In this document: positions 41,685 through 50,811 of the stretch, one piece after another
Numbering within the stretch: the first letter of the stretch is position 1
Layout of the letters: every line of letters starts with the position of its first letter
NCBI RefSeq assembly: GCF_017874545.1
Contig: NZ_JAGGLT010000002.1
Coordinates: 1-64,000, forward strand
Direction of reading: 5' to 3'
Origin: Thermoanaerobacterium butyriciformans
GTDB taxonomy: Bacteria > Bacillota > Thermoanaerobacteria > Thermoanaerobacterales > Thermoanaerobacteraceae
Length of the DNA: 64,000 bases
Made by a program: the position numbers and the translations under genes
The notes under the pieces: generated by a model
Seen by the model: only the letters and a program-made list of their open reading frames with translations
What the model was told of the DNA's origin: nothing
Databases searched by the model: none

Positions 41685-43011
41685 AGTTGTTAATAGTTTC
41701 ACTCATTTCGCGGTCCAATATTGTTTCTATAGTTTCATTTAAGTTTGAAAGGACTATTTTAAAGTTCTCTAAAGTTTCAGGATTACACTTCTTTATATCT
41801 TCAGGATAAATCTCCATAAGTTTTAAATGAACTTCATCAAGAAGCTTTATAGCATCTTTTATTTTTCTGTCATCTTTGATTTCAATCTTGCTGTTTTTGA
41901 GTTTTTCATATTCACGCCTTAAACTTAAAAGTTCATTGTAAGTTTCTTTAAATCTTTCTTCAGACTCGATTTGTGCCTTTTTAAGTCTTTCCAGTTCCTG
42001 CTTTATGCTGTCAGGCACTACTTCAACTTTTTCAACAGTTCTATTTTCAAGTTCTTTTAAACGCTTTTTATTAAGCTCTATTGCTGCTTCATATTGCTTA
42101 ATTAAATTTTCTTTCTGGCTTATTTCATTTTCCTTGTTTTTTAATTCCAGTTCTTTTGCTTTATATGCTTTTTCAAGTTCGTTTATTTTTGATAGAAGTG
42201 ACTGTTGGTCTCTTTCAGCTTCTTCTTTTATTTCTCTTATTTGTTCTGCTGTCATTTTGTTTATATCGTCTCCGAGAGCATGATAGAGTTTGCTTTGTAC
42301 TTCCTCATCGAGCAATGCAAGCTGCATCGCTTCTGTTGTTGTTAGCTTTTTTTCTTCTACAAGCTGTTGGAGTTCTGGTATTAGATCGTTAAGCTTATAT
42401 AAGCGTTGTAGTTGTCTTACTGAAATTCCCAAAATATCAGCTAAATATTTTTGGTATTTTTTAGGTAATGATTGCGACATTATGTCGCTTTGACCTCCTA
42501 AATTTTGTAAATCACCTCTATATCCACCTTTCCTAATTCCATATATTTCATATAGCTTTAATAGACATCTTGCTGATTTCATAGGATTAGTATTGCCTAT
42601 ACCACGCTGTCTTAAATTTGTCTCAATCAGTTCTTTTAAAATCCAATCATTTGCACTAATACCGTCTTTATCTACGTACTCATGCACTTCGCATGGCACT
42701 TTTGGTAAACCTAATTCTTTTGCTGCACGTAGTCTCTGGTGTCCTGCTACAACCACATAGCAGTTTTTTAATTCTTCTTCAGTCAGTTCTGTTATTTCTA
42801 CGTTTTTGTCTGTTTCATTTTCTTTAAGAGGTTCAGGTACATAATTTTTAGTAACAATAAGTGGTTCTATTATTCCACTTGTTTCTACGCTTTCTAAAAA
42901 GTCCAGCCATGCCTGTCCTTCTATGTCATCAAAATAGATTTTATTTAATGGGTGCGGTTTAAGTAAATTAACGTCCAACATTTCTGTTATTCTATTAAGT
43001 TTATCTTCCAT
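41683..43011 (-). CDS. ParB/Srx-like protein with long coiled coil
   Basis: 442 residues. The ParB-type N-terminal domain has LLKPHPLNKIYF, ETSGIIEPLIVTKN and VVAGHQRLRAAKELGLPKVP. A helix-turn-helix region (LADILGISVRQLQRLYKLN) follows, then ~130 residues of coiled coil. ParB domains bind DNA and nucleotides and act in partition or regulation. A second ParB-domain protein is encoded at 43433. No ParA is seen in the window. Confidence 0.85.
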   Translation of the reverse strand: MEDKLNRITEMLDVNLLKPHPLNKIYFDDIEGQAWLDFLESVETSGIIEPLIVTKNYVPEPLKENETDKNVEITELTEEELKNCYVVVAGHQRLRAAKELGLPKVPCEVHEYVDKDGISANDWILKELIETNLRQRGIGNTNPMKSARCLLKLYEIYGIRKGGYRGDLQNLGGQSDIMSQSLPKKYQKYLADILGISVRQLQRLYKLNDLIPELQQLVEEKKLTTTEAMQLALLDEEVQSKLYHALGDDINKMTAEQIREIKEEAERDQQSLLSKINELEKAYKAKELELKNKENEISQKENLIKQYEAAIELNKKRLKELENRTVEKVEVVPDSIKQELERLKKAQIESEERFKETYNELLSLRREYEKLKNSKIEIKDDRKIKDAIKLLDEVHLKLMEIYPEDIKKCNPETLENFKIVLSNLNETIETILDREMSETINN

Positions 43012-43051
43012 ATCAAAAACTCCTTTCTTAAGATTTTTTCAGGCATAAAAA

Positions 43052-43072
43052 AAGCAGGCTTAATGCCTGCTT
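43052..43072 (-). terminator. Terminator-like hairpin
   Basis: AAGCAGGC/GCCTGCTT stem with a 5-nt loop followed on the minus strand by TTTTTTTATGCC; overlaps the stop of the gene at 43071. Confidence 0.75.
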
Positions 43073-43436
43073 AAAAATACTTATAAATAAAGTCCACAAA
43101 TTCTTTTTCGTCTATTTCTTTTCCGTTTAGCCAAACTTTGCCGTCTTGCCAACAAGTATTCTGGAATTTTAACGTACAAAAGCCTAAATATGTGAAACTT
43201 TTTGGTATGCCTTTCTGAATAACTTTGTCTAGAAAAGCAAATAGTTTGTTTTGGAATGGACGCAAATTGCTGTTATGTTGTTTAACCTCCAAAAGCATTA
43301 GTGTCCGTTTCTTGCCGTTGAAAAAAATAAAGTCTATGTCAGACACCCAAAAACCTGTTTTGCTGTCAGGTAGATTTTCACGAATCCAGCTACTAAAAGT
43401 GAGATCTCTCTTATGTGTTATTTCAGGGCGTGTCAT
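43071..43436 (-). CDS. PD-(D/E)XK nuclease-like protein
   Basis: 121 residues. VSDIDFIFFNGKKRTLMLLE followed by VK gives the Asp and Glu-x-Lys of a PD-(D/E)XK core. It is small, like phage VRR or Holliday-type nucleases. Its start overlaps the stop of the ParB-methyltransferase gene by 4 bp, suggesting joint action. Substrate unknown. Confidence 0.65.
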   Translation of the reverse strand: MTRPEITHKRDLTFSSWIRENLPDSKTGFWVSDIDFIFFNGKKRTLMLLEVKQHNSNLRPFQNKLFAFLDKVIQKGIPKSFTYLGFCTLKFQNTCWQDGKVWLNGKEIDEKEFVDFIYKYF

Positions 43437-44752
43437 ATGTTTACACCTACACGTCCTACTGCTATTTTATACGTTTCTTCGTCTATCTCTGCGCCAACAA
43501 ATTTCCTTTTTAACTGCTTGCAGGCTTCTGCTGTTGTTCCACTGCCAGTGAACGGATCACATACAGTGTCACTCACGTCTGTAAAAAGTTCTATAAATTT
43601 CTTTACACCTGACATACTTTGCTGCCAGTCATGTCCGTCTTTTTCTCTTTGTTCTGACACAATATAATCCTGAATTGTTCTTGTGAACTTTGTTTTGCCT
43701 TTCTGAAATATCAAAACAGGCTTCCATCTGCACATAACATTTATGCCATTAACTATCTGTGTCTGACCTTCATGATACAGGCAAAACGTCCATACATAAT
43801 CTATACTTTTAGAAAGCATTGATAAAACCTCAAGCAGGTGATATTGTCCTGTATACGCCACAAGATAACCGCCTTCTTTAAGTTTTTCTTTGGCGAATTT
43901 GCCTAAATCTTCCCAAAGATAAAGATATTCTGCTGGATATGGCGGATCTGTTATTATCGCATCTACCTCTTTAATGTCTTTTAGGACTTCTCGAAAATCA
44001 CCATGCCTTATATCAATCACTGGAGGAAGTGTTACAATTTCTGCTTTTTTAATTTCTTCTTCTTTGCGTATTTCTTTAACCGCTTCTTTAACTTTTTGAC
44101 TTCCTTGTTCTATTTTTTTAACAACTTCAGGTAGTTTTTCAGGCTCCTTTCTTGTTATTTGAGGTAAGGCTGTAATAGCATCTTTTATTTCTCCTTGCAA
44201 TATTTTTTGCGCTGCAACAGGAGAAATTTCTTTGACTTTTTCGACTGCTTCTGCAAAATCGCCACAGTTTTTTATGGTTCTTGGCGAATATTTTGTTGTA
44301 TCAGAAAGTTTTTCAGCCGTTTCTTTTTTGGTATTTTCTGTATTTGGCAAAGTGCAAAAGTTGCACTTTGCCACTTCCGAAATTTTTCCAGCATATTGAT
44401 TTCCTCTGTTTCCTCCATGTTTTTTCTTTTGTTGGTTATAAATCTTGCCTATTAAGTATTTTCGCTGTTCATCTGTCAAATTGCGTCTGCCCAATTGGTT
44501 TTTGTTTATCCAGTCAATTGCTTCGTCTATGTCGGCAAATTCCTTTGTTATGGTCGTAAAACTTAAATTATGTTTACGTGCAATTTCGTACCTGTTGTGT
44601 CCGTCTACTAATATTTGTTTGCCATTATTATTCCAAACAATAAGCGGTTCTCTTATGCCTTCTTTTAAAATACTTTCTTCCAATAGTTCCATTTCTTCCT
44701 TTTGCAGAGGAAATAATTGATTTTTGATTTCATCCAAAATCGTTAATTCCAT
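43433..44752 (-). CDS. ParB-domain / DNA methyltransferase fusion
   Basis: 439 residues. The N-terminal ParB-like domain has EGIREPLIVWNNNGKQILVD and GHNRYEIARKH. The C-terminal methyltransferase has DAIITDPPYPAEY (DPPY) and VCDPFTGSGTTAEACKQL. Such fusions on phages and plasmids methylate adenine or cytosine-N4. It may guard the element from restriction. The nuclease-like gene directly downstream is overlapping. Confidence 0.85.
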   Translation of the reverse strand: MELTILDEIKNQLFPLQKEEMELLEESILKEGIREPLIVWNNNGKQILVDGHNRYEIARKHNLSFTTITKEFADIDEAIDWINKNQLGRRNLTDEQRKYLIGKIYNQQKKKHGGNRGNQYAGKISEVAKCNFCTLPNTENTKKETAEKLSDTTKYSPRTIKNCGDFAEAVEKVKEISPVAAQKILQGEIKDAITALPQITRKEPEKLPEVVKKIEQGSQKVKEAVKEIRKEEEIKKAEIVTLPPVIDIRHGDFREVLKDIKEVDAIITDPPYPAEYLYLWEDLGKFAKEKLKEGGYLVAYTGQYHLLEVLSMLSKSIDYVWTFCLYHEGQTQIVNGINVMCRWKPVLIFQKGKTKFTRTIQDYIVSEQREKDGHDWQQSMSGVKKFIELFTDVSDTVCDPFTGSGTTAEACKQLKRKFVGAEIDEETYKIAVGRVGVNI

Positions 44753-44792
44753 AAATCAAAACTCCTTTCTGAATTTTTTTTGCACATAAAAA

Positions 44793-44841
44793 AAGCAGGC
44801 TTAACGCCCGCTTATGCACAGTTTAAGGTATGCGCATACCT
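44793..44841 (-). terminator. Terminator plus recurrent palindrome after virD4-like gene
   Basis: AAGCAGGC/GCCCGCTT (44793-44813) followed on the minus strand by TTTTTTTATGTGC. It is preceded in the transcript by AAGGTATGCGCATACCT (44825-44841), which overlaps the stop codon. Confidence 0.7.
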
Positions 44842-46840
44842 ACCACACGCTTTTCTTTTTTCTTTTAGGTTTTTGTTTAGGTTCTGTCTCATGGTTCGTT
44901 TCAGGCTCTATATTTGTTTCTTTTACGATCTCGTCAGGTTCTTTTACCTCTTTTGCAATAGGTTCATTACTAATATAGAAGGTCAGTTGTTCAGGATCTG
45001 TTTCCTTTTCACGTTTTATATCAGGTTCTGTTTTAGATTTTTTATCAGGCTTTTCTTTGCTCTTTAAAAGCCTTTCTTTAACTCTAATGTCCCATACAGG
45101 ACTGTAATCTCCGCCTTCCTGCTGTACCCATTCAGGATTGTATTCACTTATCGGAATAGGCTTTATCTGTTTTGATAACGGGTGTTTTGTATAGTCCATT
45201 TTCTCAACCTTAAACGGTTTTTGACCACGCAGTATTAAAAGTGCACTCATAGGTTCAAGTCTCAAGATTTCATCAGGATTTAATAAGGCACGTTTTTGTG
45301 TGCTTATTGACACGTCTCCAAAGTCAAACATGCCTTCAAAGCCTGCTTTTTTCCTTATTGACTGTGACTGTACTGTTGCCTGTCCTAACAAGGCAGACAC
45401 AAATTCTGCCGTTGCCGTATCTGTACAGCCTAAAAACAGTCTCGTGTCACAGTTGCCTATTATTTCCTGCCATGCATCATTAGGATATCTGTTTTTTAAT
45501 TGTGCTATGTTTTGGAATATTACGCTTGAATGTATGCCTCTTGAACGCATTGTACTAATCTTTTTTGTAAAGTCTGGTATTGCGCCTATATTAGGAAATT
45601 CATCAAGCAGGAAATAAACGTTAGGATCACAATGTCCTCCGTTCATGTCAGCGTACCTTATAAGTTTTATGAACAAAAACGAGAAGAAAAGTCCTGCTAA
45701 AAAGTCGAATGTTGAGTCCATATCACTGGATACACAGAAATATGCACATTTATCTTTTCCGGGTAATTCAAGGTCTATGTCACTTTCTTCAGTAAGCCTT
45801 TGTACAAGCCTGTTCTGAAACACCTGAAGCCTTGTTCCAAGTCCTATTACAACGCCTGTACGGACTGTGTCATTAGCCTGTGCATAGATGTTATATGGCA
45901 TTTTTGCTGGATGTCCGTTAGGAAGTCCTTTAAAGATCATGTCTATTTGCTTTGGATCTGAACTTGCCAGAAGTGAATAGACGCTTGCCAGGTTTCTTTC
46001 ACGTCCTGAATATTCCGTTGCTACGTACAATACAAGTGCCTTTAAAAGGTTCTGCTCTGCCCTGTCCCAGAATGGATCGCCTGATTTTGAACCTGCTATC
46101 TTTGTGTTTGATATAACTACCTCTGCAAATGTCTGTGCGTCTATATCGTCCTGTATCACGTCTACTGGATTCCACCTGTCAGAGTGTATCATGCTTACAA
46201 GATTGAATATTTTTACGTTATATCCCATGTCTCTTAAGAATTGTGCCATATCGTTGAACAGTTCGCCTTTTGGATCAGTTACTATTATGCTTTGTCCTTC
46301 TTTTGCAAGCTGCAATATATTAGTCCTTACGTATGACCTTGATTTCATACTGCCAGGTGCACCGAATACTGCTACGTTTCTATTGAAGTACGTCTTTTTT
46401 GGAAGTGTTACTGTTCTGCCATTTATCTTGCCTAATATCAAGCCTTCATTTGTGCCTATGCCTAGAACTTTTTTTGCTTCTCCTTCTGTCATCCAGTTTG
46501 CCGTACCGTGCGTACCATTGTCTTTGAGGTATTTTACACCTTCATCGTTTATTGCACTGTTTTTCGCTGCGACTATCAGAAACACTATCGCTAAAGTCAA
46601 TAACATCAACGCAACAAGATACCCCTTAAACATAGTTGGATCTTGCAGCGATTTAAAGTCCAAAAGCGGATTTAGATACATTTGCTTTATAGGCGAAAAA
46701 TCTGCTTTTGAGTTGACATTTTGGTTTAAACTTATTGCTAGTTGATAAAATTTAACTAATGGCATTAAAAGCCACACGCTCACTAATAAGTACATTACAG
46801 TACCTATTAAGCCTAATGTTACTTTGTTTTTTAAATCCAT
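44840..46840 (-). CDS. VirD4/TraG-type conjugative coupling ATPase
   Basis: 666 residues from MDLKNKVTLGLIGTVMYLL; ATG behind AAAAAGGAGATG. Two N-terminal membrane helices (about 6-30 and 60-82) precede GTANWMTEGEA, Walker A VFGAPGSMKSRS, IIVTDPKGELF and Walker B VYFLLDEFPNIG, then STMRSRGIHSSVIFQNIAQL. This is the pump that delivers relaxase-bound DNA to a type IV secretion channel. The Pro/Glu/Lys-rich C-terminus is extended. No other secretion genes are in the window; they may lie beyond the right edge. Confidence 0.92.
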   Translation of the reverse strand: MDLKNKVTLGLIGTVMYLLVSVWLLMPLVKFYQLAISLNQNVNSKADFSPIKQMYLNPLLDFKSLQDPTMFKGYLVALMLLTLAIVFLIVAAKNSAINDEGVKYLKDNGTHGTANWMTEGEAKKVLGIGTNEGLILGKINGRTVTLPKKTYFNRNVAVFGAPGSMKSRSYVRTNILQLAKEGQSIIVTDPKGELFNDMAQFLRDMGYNVKIFNLVSMIHSDRWNPVDVIQDDIDAQTFAEVVISNTKIAGSKSGDPFWDRAEQNLLKALVLYVATEYSGRERNLASVYSLLASSDPKQIDMIFKGLPNGHPAKMPYNIYAQANDTVRTGVVIGLGTRLQVFQNRLVQRLTEESDIDLELPGKDKCAYFCVSSDMDSTFDFLAGLFFSFLFIKLIRYADMNGGHCDPNVYFLLDEFPNIGAIPDFTKKISTMRSRGIHSSVIFQNIAQLKNRYPNDAWQEIIGNCDTRLFLGCTDTATAEFVSALLGQATVQSQSIRKKAGFEGMFDFGDVSISTQKRALLNPDEILRLEPMSALLILRGQKPFKVEKMDYTKHPLSKQIKPIPISEYNPEWVQQEGGDYSPVWDIRVKERLLKSKEKPDKKSKTEPDIKREKETDPEQLTFYISNEPIAKEVKEPDEIVKETNIEPETNHETEPKQKPKRKKKSVW

Positions 46841-46883
46841 TAATAACATCTCCTTTTTGAAAAAATTTTTATACATAAAAAAA

Positions 46884-46906
46884 AGCAGGCATTTAAGCCT
46901 GAAAAA
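46884..46906 (-). terminator. Hairpin in the virD4-like leader
   Basis: CAGGC/GCCTG (46886-46901) followed on the minus strand by TTTTTTTTATG and then the virD4 ribosome site. Placed before the gene, it would need to be bypassed for expression. Confidence 0.6.
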
Positions 46907-46919
46907 AGTTATTTTTATA

Positions 46920-46973
46920 TTGCTAATTTCACGAATTCGTGATATGATATACTTAAATAAGAACGAATTCGTG
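46920..46973 (+). promoter_or_regulatory. Promoter with two CGAATTCG palindromic operators
   Basis: TTGCTA (46920-46925) and TATGAT (46943-46948), 17-bp spacer. TCACGAATTCGTGA (46929-46942) fills the spacer and ACGAATTCGT (46963-46972) lies just past the start point. A dimeric repressor bound at both would block transcription. The HTH product of the next gene is a candidate for autoregulation. Confidence 0.75.
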
Positions 46974-46990
46974 ATTAGGAGATGATTGTT

Positions 46991-47635
46991 GTGATTAAGC
47001 TTAAAATGCCTGATCTTAATCTTGCTGATTATTTAATTGAAAATGAAATAGGTGTACTGTCAAAATTCGAATATGAAGAATATAAGAACGCTAAAGCATT
47101 TGGTAATATGCCTATGTATGCAATTGTACATGCTTTTTTGTACGGCGATCCTGTTGATATTGTGTATTTTAATGATGGACAGTGCTTTTTTGAGGAAAAT
47201 GATATTATAGAGGATTATTTATTGGACGATCCTGAATTTTGGTTTTTTGATAAGCCTGATGAAGTGCATAACGCACAGATAGAAGGCGAGGAAATTATTT
47301 TTTCTGATGACGAAGATGCAATTGAGTGGGAAGGACGTTATGATGATGAAGCCATTTGCAACGCTTTTAAATTAAACAATCGTAATTCTCCGTTTGCTTC
47401 TTTTGTAGGTATATTTTATGATGAAGAAGGCGGAATTATCGCTGATGAAGGCAAAAAAGCTTTGGACAGTGTGTTAACTGTTGCTGAAGCAGCGGAACTT
47501 TATGGTATAGGTGTGTCTACTATCAGAAAAGCCTGTATTTCAGGACGTTTTATGCCCTATGAGTGTCGTAAATCAGGCTCAACTTGGCTTGTTACACGTG
47601 ATGGAATGAAACGTGTATTTGGGAGGGTAAATTAA
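46991..47635 (+). CDS. Helix-turn-helix (excisionase-type) DNA-binding protein
   Basis: 214 residues from GTG 46991 (nine bases after AGGAG; an ATG at 46982 touches the ribosome site). The first ~150 residues are very acidic (FSDDEDAIEWEGRYDDE). The C-terminal ~55 residues are a MerR/excisionase-like domain: LTVAEAAELYGIGVSTIRKA and GSTWLVTRDGMKRVFG. It begins the only sizable plus-strand operon in the core and is a likely local regulator. Confidence 0.78.
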   Translation: MIKLKMPDLNLADYLIENEIGVLSKFEYEEYKNAKAFGNMPMYAIVHAFLYGDPVDIVYFNDGQCFFEENDIIEDYLLDDPEFWFFDKPDEVHNAQIEGEEIIFSDDEDAIEWEGRYDDEAICNAFKLNNRNSPFASFVGIFYDEEGGIIADEGKKALDSVLTVAEAAELYGIGVSTIRKACISGRFMPYECRKSGSTWLVTRDGMKRVFGRVN

Positions 47636-47637
47636 TT

Positions 47638-49095
47638 ATGGAACAAGCAGAAAAAGAGCCTATTACAATTAATATTTTGCCTTTTCTGATTGAAGCTTTA
47701 AGTATAAAAAGGTCAATCAGAAAAGACATTGACATGCTATATGAATTGGACAAATACAGGTTTTATAAGAAGGCAAAGGAATCAGAGTGGTATAATAACC
47801 TTATCGTGAAAGAAGGTGATATTTATCGTGAAGTTTATGCCAAAAAAGCACTTGGTATAATTTTATGTGCAAATAAAGACACTAATCTTGCCGAAAAGTT
47901 CCTGCAAATTCTTAAAAAAGGATGGCCACGTGCTTTTTCTTATGTTGAAAAACATGATAATATTGACATTGAGCAATACATAGTTAATTTAAACTCAGAA
48001 ATTGATAACATGCATATTGACATCTTTAATTCAGAACTTGCTGTTCTGTATTTTCTTGCAATTAATTTCAATAAAAAATTCGTCATAAATGAAGGGCTTA
48101 AGGTTCTTGAAGAAAATCTCTTGCAGCGTGAAAAGCATTATCTTGGTCTAGAGCCAACTTCATATTCCTTTGATAAATTGCCTGATAATATTAAAAAATA
48201 TGCTGCTGATTTAAGAAAACATATTTTTGCTGAAATAGGGAAAATATCTACATACGAAAAACTGTTTGACAGTGATGTCGATATAGTAAAACGTGAAATA
48301 GATTTTATATCTTTTTTGTTTAATTCTGAAAAATTGAGCATGGATGCTCTTTTTTTTGAAAATGACATCAGTAAAAAGGATATTATCGAGATTCTTGCGC
48401 TGTATTATAGTGTTTTTAAAAACATAGACGTAGAAAGTGCAACTAAACATTTTGTGTCAGGAACAACTATAAAGTGTTTGCTTAAGGCTTATAAACAGGT
48501 AAAAACGTATTTTTTTGAGCATAATCAGGAGACTATGTTTCTTGAAATGGAAAGACGTGACGAGGAAATAGAAAAACTTAAATCTGAAAATAACATGCTG
48601 AAAAATAAAATCAGTGAACTTTCTCAAACTCTTGCAGATTACAAAAAATCACTGGAAAACAAATATTTGCAAGAAATCAAGATGCTCAACAAAACTATTA
48701 AGGATCTTAAAATGCAGCTTGATGAAGAACATCAAAAGGACAAAGAGCTTAATGCACTGCGTGAATTTATGTTTTCACTGGAAACAAAGGAAGTTTATTC
48801 TAATTCTGAAAAAGAAGTTGATCTTTCATCTATTAAAGGTCTTATAGCAGGTGGTCAAGAAACATGGCAAAAAGAACTTAAAAAAAGTTTGCCAAATTTT
48901 AGTTTTATTAATTCAGAAAACTTTGATATAAAAGTTTTAGACAATATTGACATTGTATTCTTTTTCCCGAACTTTTTAAGTCATGCTCTTTATTATAAAG
49001 TTATTAATGAAGTACGTAAAAGAAACATTAAAGTCGGATATATTTCTAAACTTAACAAGGAACTTGCATTAGAAGAAATTAAAAGGCATGTGTAG
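47638..49095 (+). CDS. Coiled-coil protein with C-terminal DUF2325-like domain
   Basis: 485 residues. The N-terminal ~300 are helical without known family. A coiled coil (about 305-370) leads to a Rossmann-like end: GLIAGGQETWQKELKKSLPN, NIDIVFFFPNFLSHALYYKV and KVGYISKLN, matching DUF2325. The role of DUF2325 is unknown; it is common on firmicute mobile elements. The gene begins 2 bp after the HTH gene and is followed 3 bp later by the repeat protein. Confidence 0.7.
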   Translation: MEQAEKEPITINILPFLIEALSIKRSIRKDIDMLYELDKYRFYKKAKESEWYNNLIVKEGDIYREVYAKKALGIILCANKDTNLAEKFLQILKKGWPRAFSYVEKHDNIDIEQYIVNLNSEIDNMHIDIFNSELAVLYFLAINFNKKFVINEGLKVLEENLLQREKHYLGLEPTSYSFDKLPDNIKKYAADLRKHIFAEIGKISTYEKLFDSDVDIVKREIDFISFLFNSEKLSMDALFFENDISKKDIIEILALYYSVFKNIDVESATKHFVSGTTIKCLLKAYKQVKTYFFEHNQETMFLEMERRDEEIEKLKSENNMLKNKISELSQTLADYKKSLENKYLQEIKMLNKTIKDLKMQLDEEHQKDKELNALREFMFSLETKEVYSNSEKEVDLSSIKGLIAGGQETWQKELKKSLPNFSFINSENFDIKVLDNIDIVFFFPNFLSHALYYKVINEVRKRNIKVGYISKLNKELALEEIKRHV

Positions 49096-49098
49096 GTT

Positions 49099-50214
49099 AT
49101 GCAATATTCTGATGAAGAACTTATTGAGTATCTGAAAGAACTTTATACAGAACTTGGCAGAACTCCTAGAAAAAGAGACTTAAAAAAATATAGTGAAAGC
49201 CCTTATAGAAAACATTTTGGCAGCTTTAATAATGCTTTGATTAAGGCTGGTCTGCCTGTTAATCGGCATTTTTATTCCGATAATGACATATTAGGCTGGA
49301 TTCAGGATTTTTATAAAGCCAATGGACGGTCACCTTCTGAGTCTGAATTTATCAAGCTATTCGGTGACTCGAAACTTTTTAGAAAGCGTTGGGGTACATG
49401 GTCAAGTACACTTAAGGCTGCAAAAGTACCTGTTAGAGCTTCTTATAGGTCATTATCAAATGAAGAAATGTTGGACATGTTAGTTGGAGTTTGCAAAAAG
49501 TTAGGACGTATACCAAAAGGTTCTGAATTTTCTAAGTATGGACTTCCTAGTCCTACTACATATATAAAACGTTTTGGCATGTCTGCTGCTAATTTGCTTA
49601 AGAAACATGGATATATTTTTATATATTCTTTTCGCAAGAATATATCTGAACAACAGCTTATTGATGAACTTAAAGAGATTGCCAGACTATTAGGTCATGT
49701 TCCTTCTATACTTGAAATAGATCGTTTGGCAAAAAACAGTATTTATTCTTCATCATTTGTTTACGTGAAAATTTTTGGTTCTTGGAACAATGCCTTAAAG
49801 CAGGCAGGTTTTAAGCCTAATTTGGAAATACATAAAGGTTTTTCTCATAAAGATCTTTCTGATGAAGAAATTTTAGACGTTGCTAAAAAAATTTATGAAG
49901 CTTATGGCACGGTGAATATAAACCTAATGGTCGAACATGGCGTTACAAAATCCCAAATAGAAAGACACGGAGGTATTACAAAATTTAAAAAAGCTTTAAA
50001 TATACCTTATAATGACCGAACCAAATATACGAAAAATGATTGTGTTAAAGGACTTAACGAGGCTTATCAATACTTTGGACATTTGCCGAGCATTAATGAA
50101 TACAGTAGTGGACATTTTAAGCCTTCACACAAGACCATTATCAAACATTTTAAAACATGGAAAAATGCGTTAGAAGAACTTAAAAAATTTATTAATTTTT
50201 CTATCCGAACTTAA
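49099..50214 (+). CDS. Array of homing-endonuclease-associated repeats without a nuclease domain
   Basis: 371 residues composed almost wholly of six degenerate ~50-60-residue repeats: YSDEELIEYLKELYTELGRT-type helix, a P-x-x-x-(D/E)-(L/F) helix, then FGSFNNALIKAGL. Such repeats occur beside HNH or LAGLIDADG homing nucleases and bind DNA. Here they stand alone, so the protein may be a sequence-specific DNA-binding protein. It closes the plus-strand operon. Confidence 0.78.
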   Translation: MQYSDEELIEYLKELYTELGRTPRKRDLKKYSESPYRKHFGSFNNALIKAGLPVNRHFYSDNDILGWIQDFYKANGRSPSESEFIKLFGDSKLFRKRWGTWSSTLKAAKVPVRASYRSLSNEEMLDMLVGVCKKLGRIPKGSEFSKYGLPSPTTYIKRFGMSAANLLKKHGYIFIYSFRKNISEQQLIDELKEIARLLGHVPSILEIDRLAKNSIYSSSFVYVKIFGSWNNALKQAGFKPNLEIHKGFSHKDLSDEEILDVAKKIYEAYGTVNINLMVEHGVTKSQIERHGGITKFKKALNIPYNDRTKYTKNDCVKGLNEAYQYFGHLPSINEYSSGHFKPSHKTIIKHFKTWKNALEELKKFINFSIRT

Positions 50215-50298
50215 AATTTTTCTTAATTTGGCTTACTTTTTTCTTTTTTATTTTGTATAATATTGTTAAAAGTATTTTATTGGAAGGAATGATATTAT

Positions 50299-50739
50299 AT
50301 GAAACGTATTAAAATAGTATCTTATATAATTATTTTTTTTGTGTTTATTTTTATAACATATACTATTTATTACAAACCAACAACAGTTAATGAGATATTA
50401 ACTTCTAATAACTTATCAAGAGAACAATTTAATTATCTTTATATTTATGATAACAATTCAGTTATGACAATAAAAGATAAAAATAAAATCAATAATTTGT
50501 TATCATATATGAAACAACTGACAATTATAGAATCTTTAAAAAATGATATTCCAAAAAGCACAAATAAATATATGATAAGTTTTGAGAATTCAAAAACTAA
50601 TAATTCATTAAGAATAACAATATTAAACAAAAATTTTATTGAAATTGGCTTAAAGATACCAAATAAAATTATATATAAAAAATATAGAATTTTGAATAAG
50701 CCAATTGACTTCACGGATATTAACAATTTATTAAAATGA
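50299..50739 (+). CDS. Membrane-anchored exported protein
   Basis: 146 residues. An N-terminal hydrophobic helix (about 7-26) without Cys lipobox anchors an extracytoplasmic beta-rich domain (SNNLSREQFNYLYIYDNNSV). The ATG follows GGAAGGAATGATATT. Composition is more AT-rich than the preceding genes. It somewhat resembles DUF5301-type proteins. Function unknown. Confidence 0.65.
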   Translation: MKRIKIVSYIIIFFVFIFITYTIYYKPTTVNEILTSNNLSREQFNYLYIYDNNSVMTIKDKNKINNLLSYMKQLTIIESLKNDIPKSTNKYMISFENSKTNNSLRITILNKNFIEIGLKIPNKIIYKKYRILNKPIDFTDINNLLK

Positions 50740-50768
50740 TAATTTTTTAATAAATCATAATTAAAAAT

Positions 50769-50803
50769 AGGCGGATAGGGAATAATAAACTTCTCTTCCG
50801 CCA
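50769..50803 (-). terminator. Terminator after the toxin-like gene
   Basis: GGCGGA/TCCGCC stem with a long AT loop followed on the minus strand by TATTTTTAATT. Confidence 0.65.
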
Positions 50804-50811
50804 CATTTTAC

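Noticed and set aside
44840-46840. Proof of a complete conjugation system
   Set aside because: Only the coupling ATPase is visible; no VirB4, relaxase or channel genes are in the window, so conjugation is inferred only.
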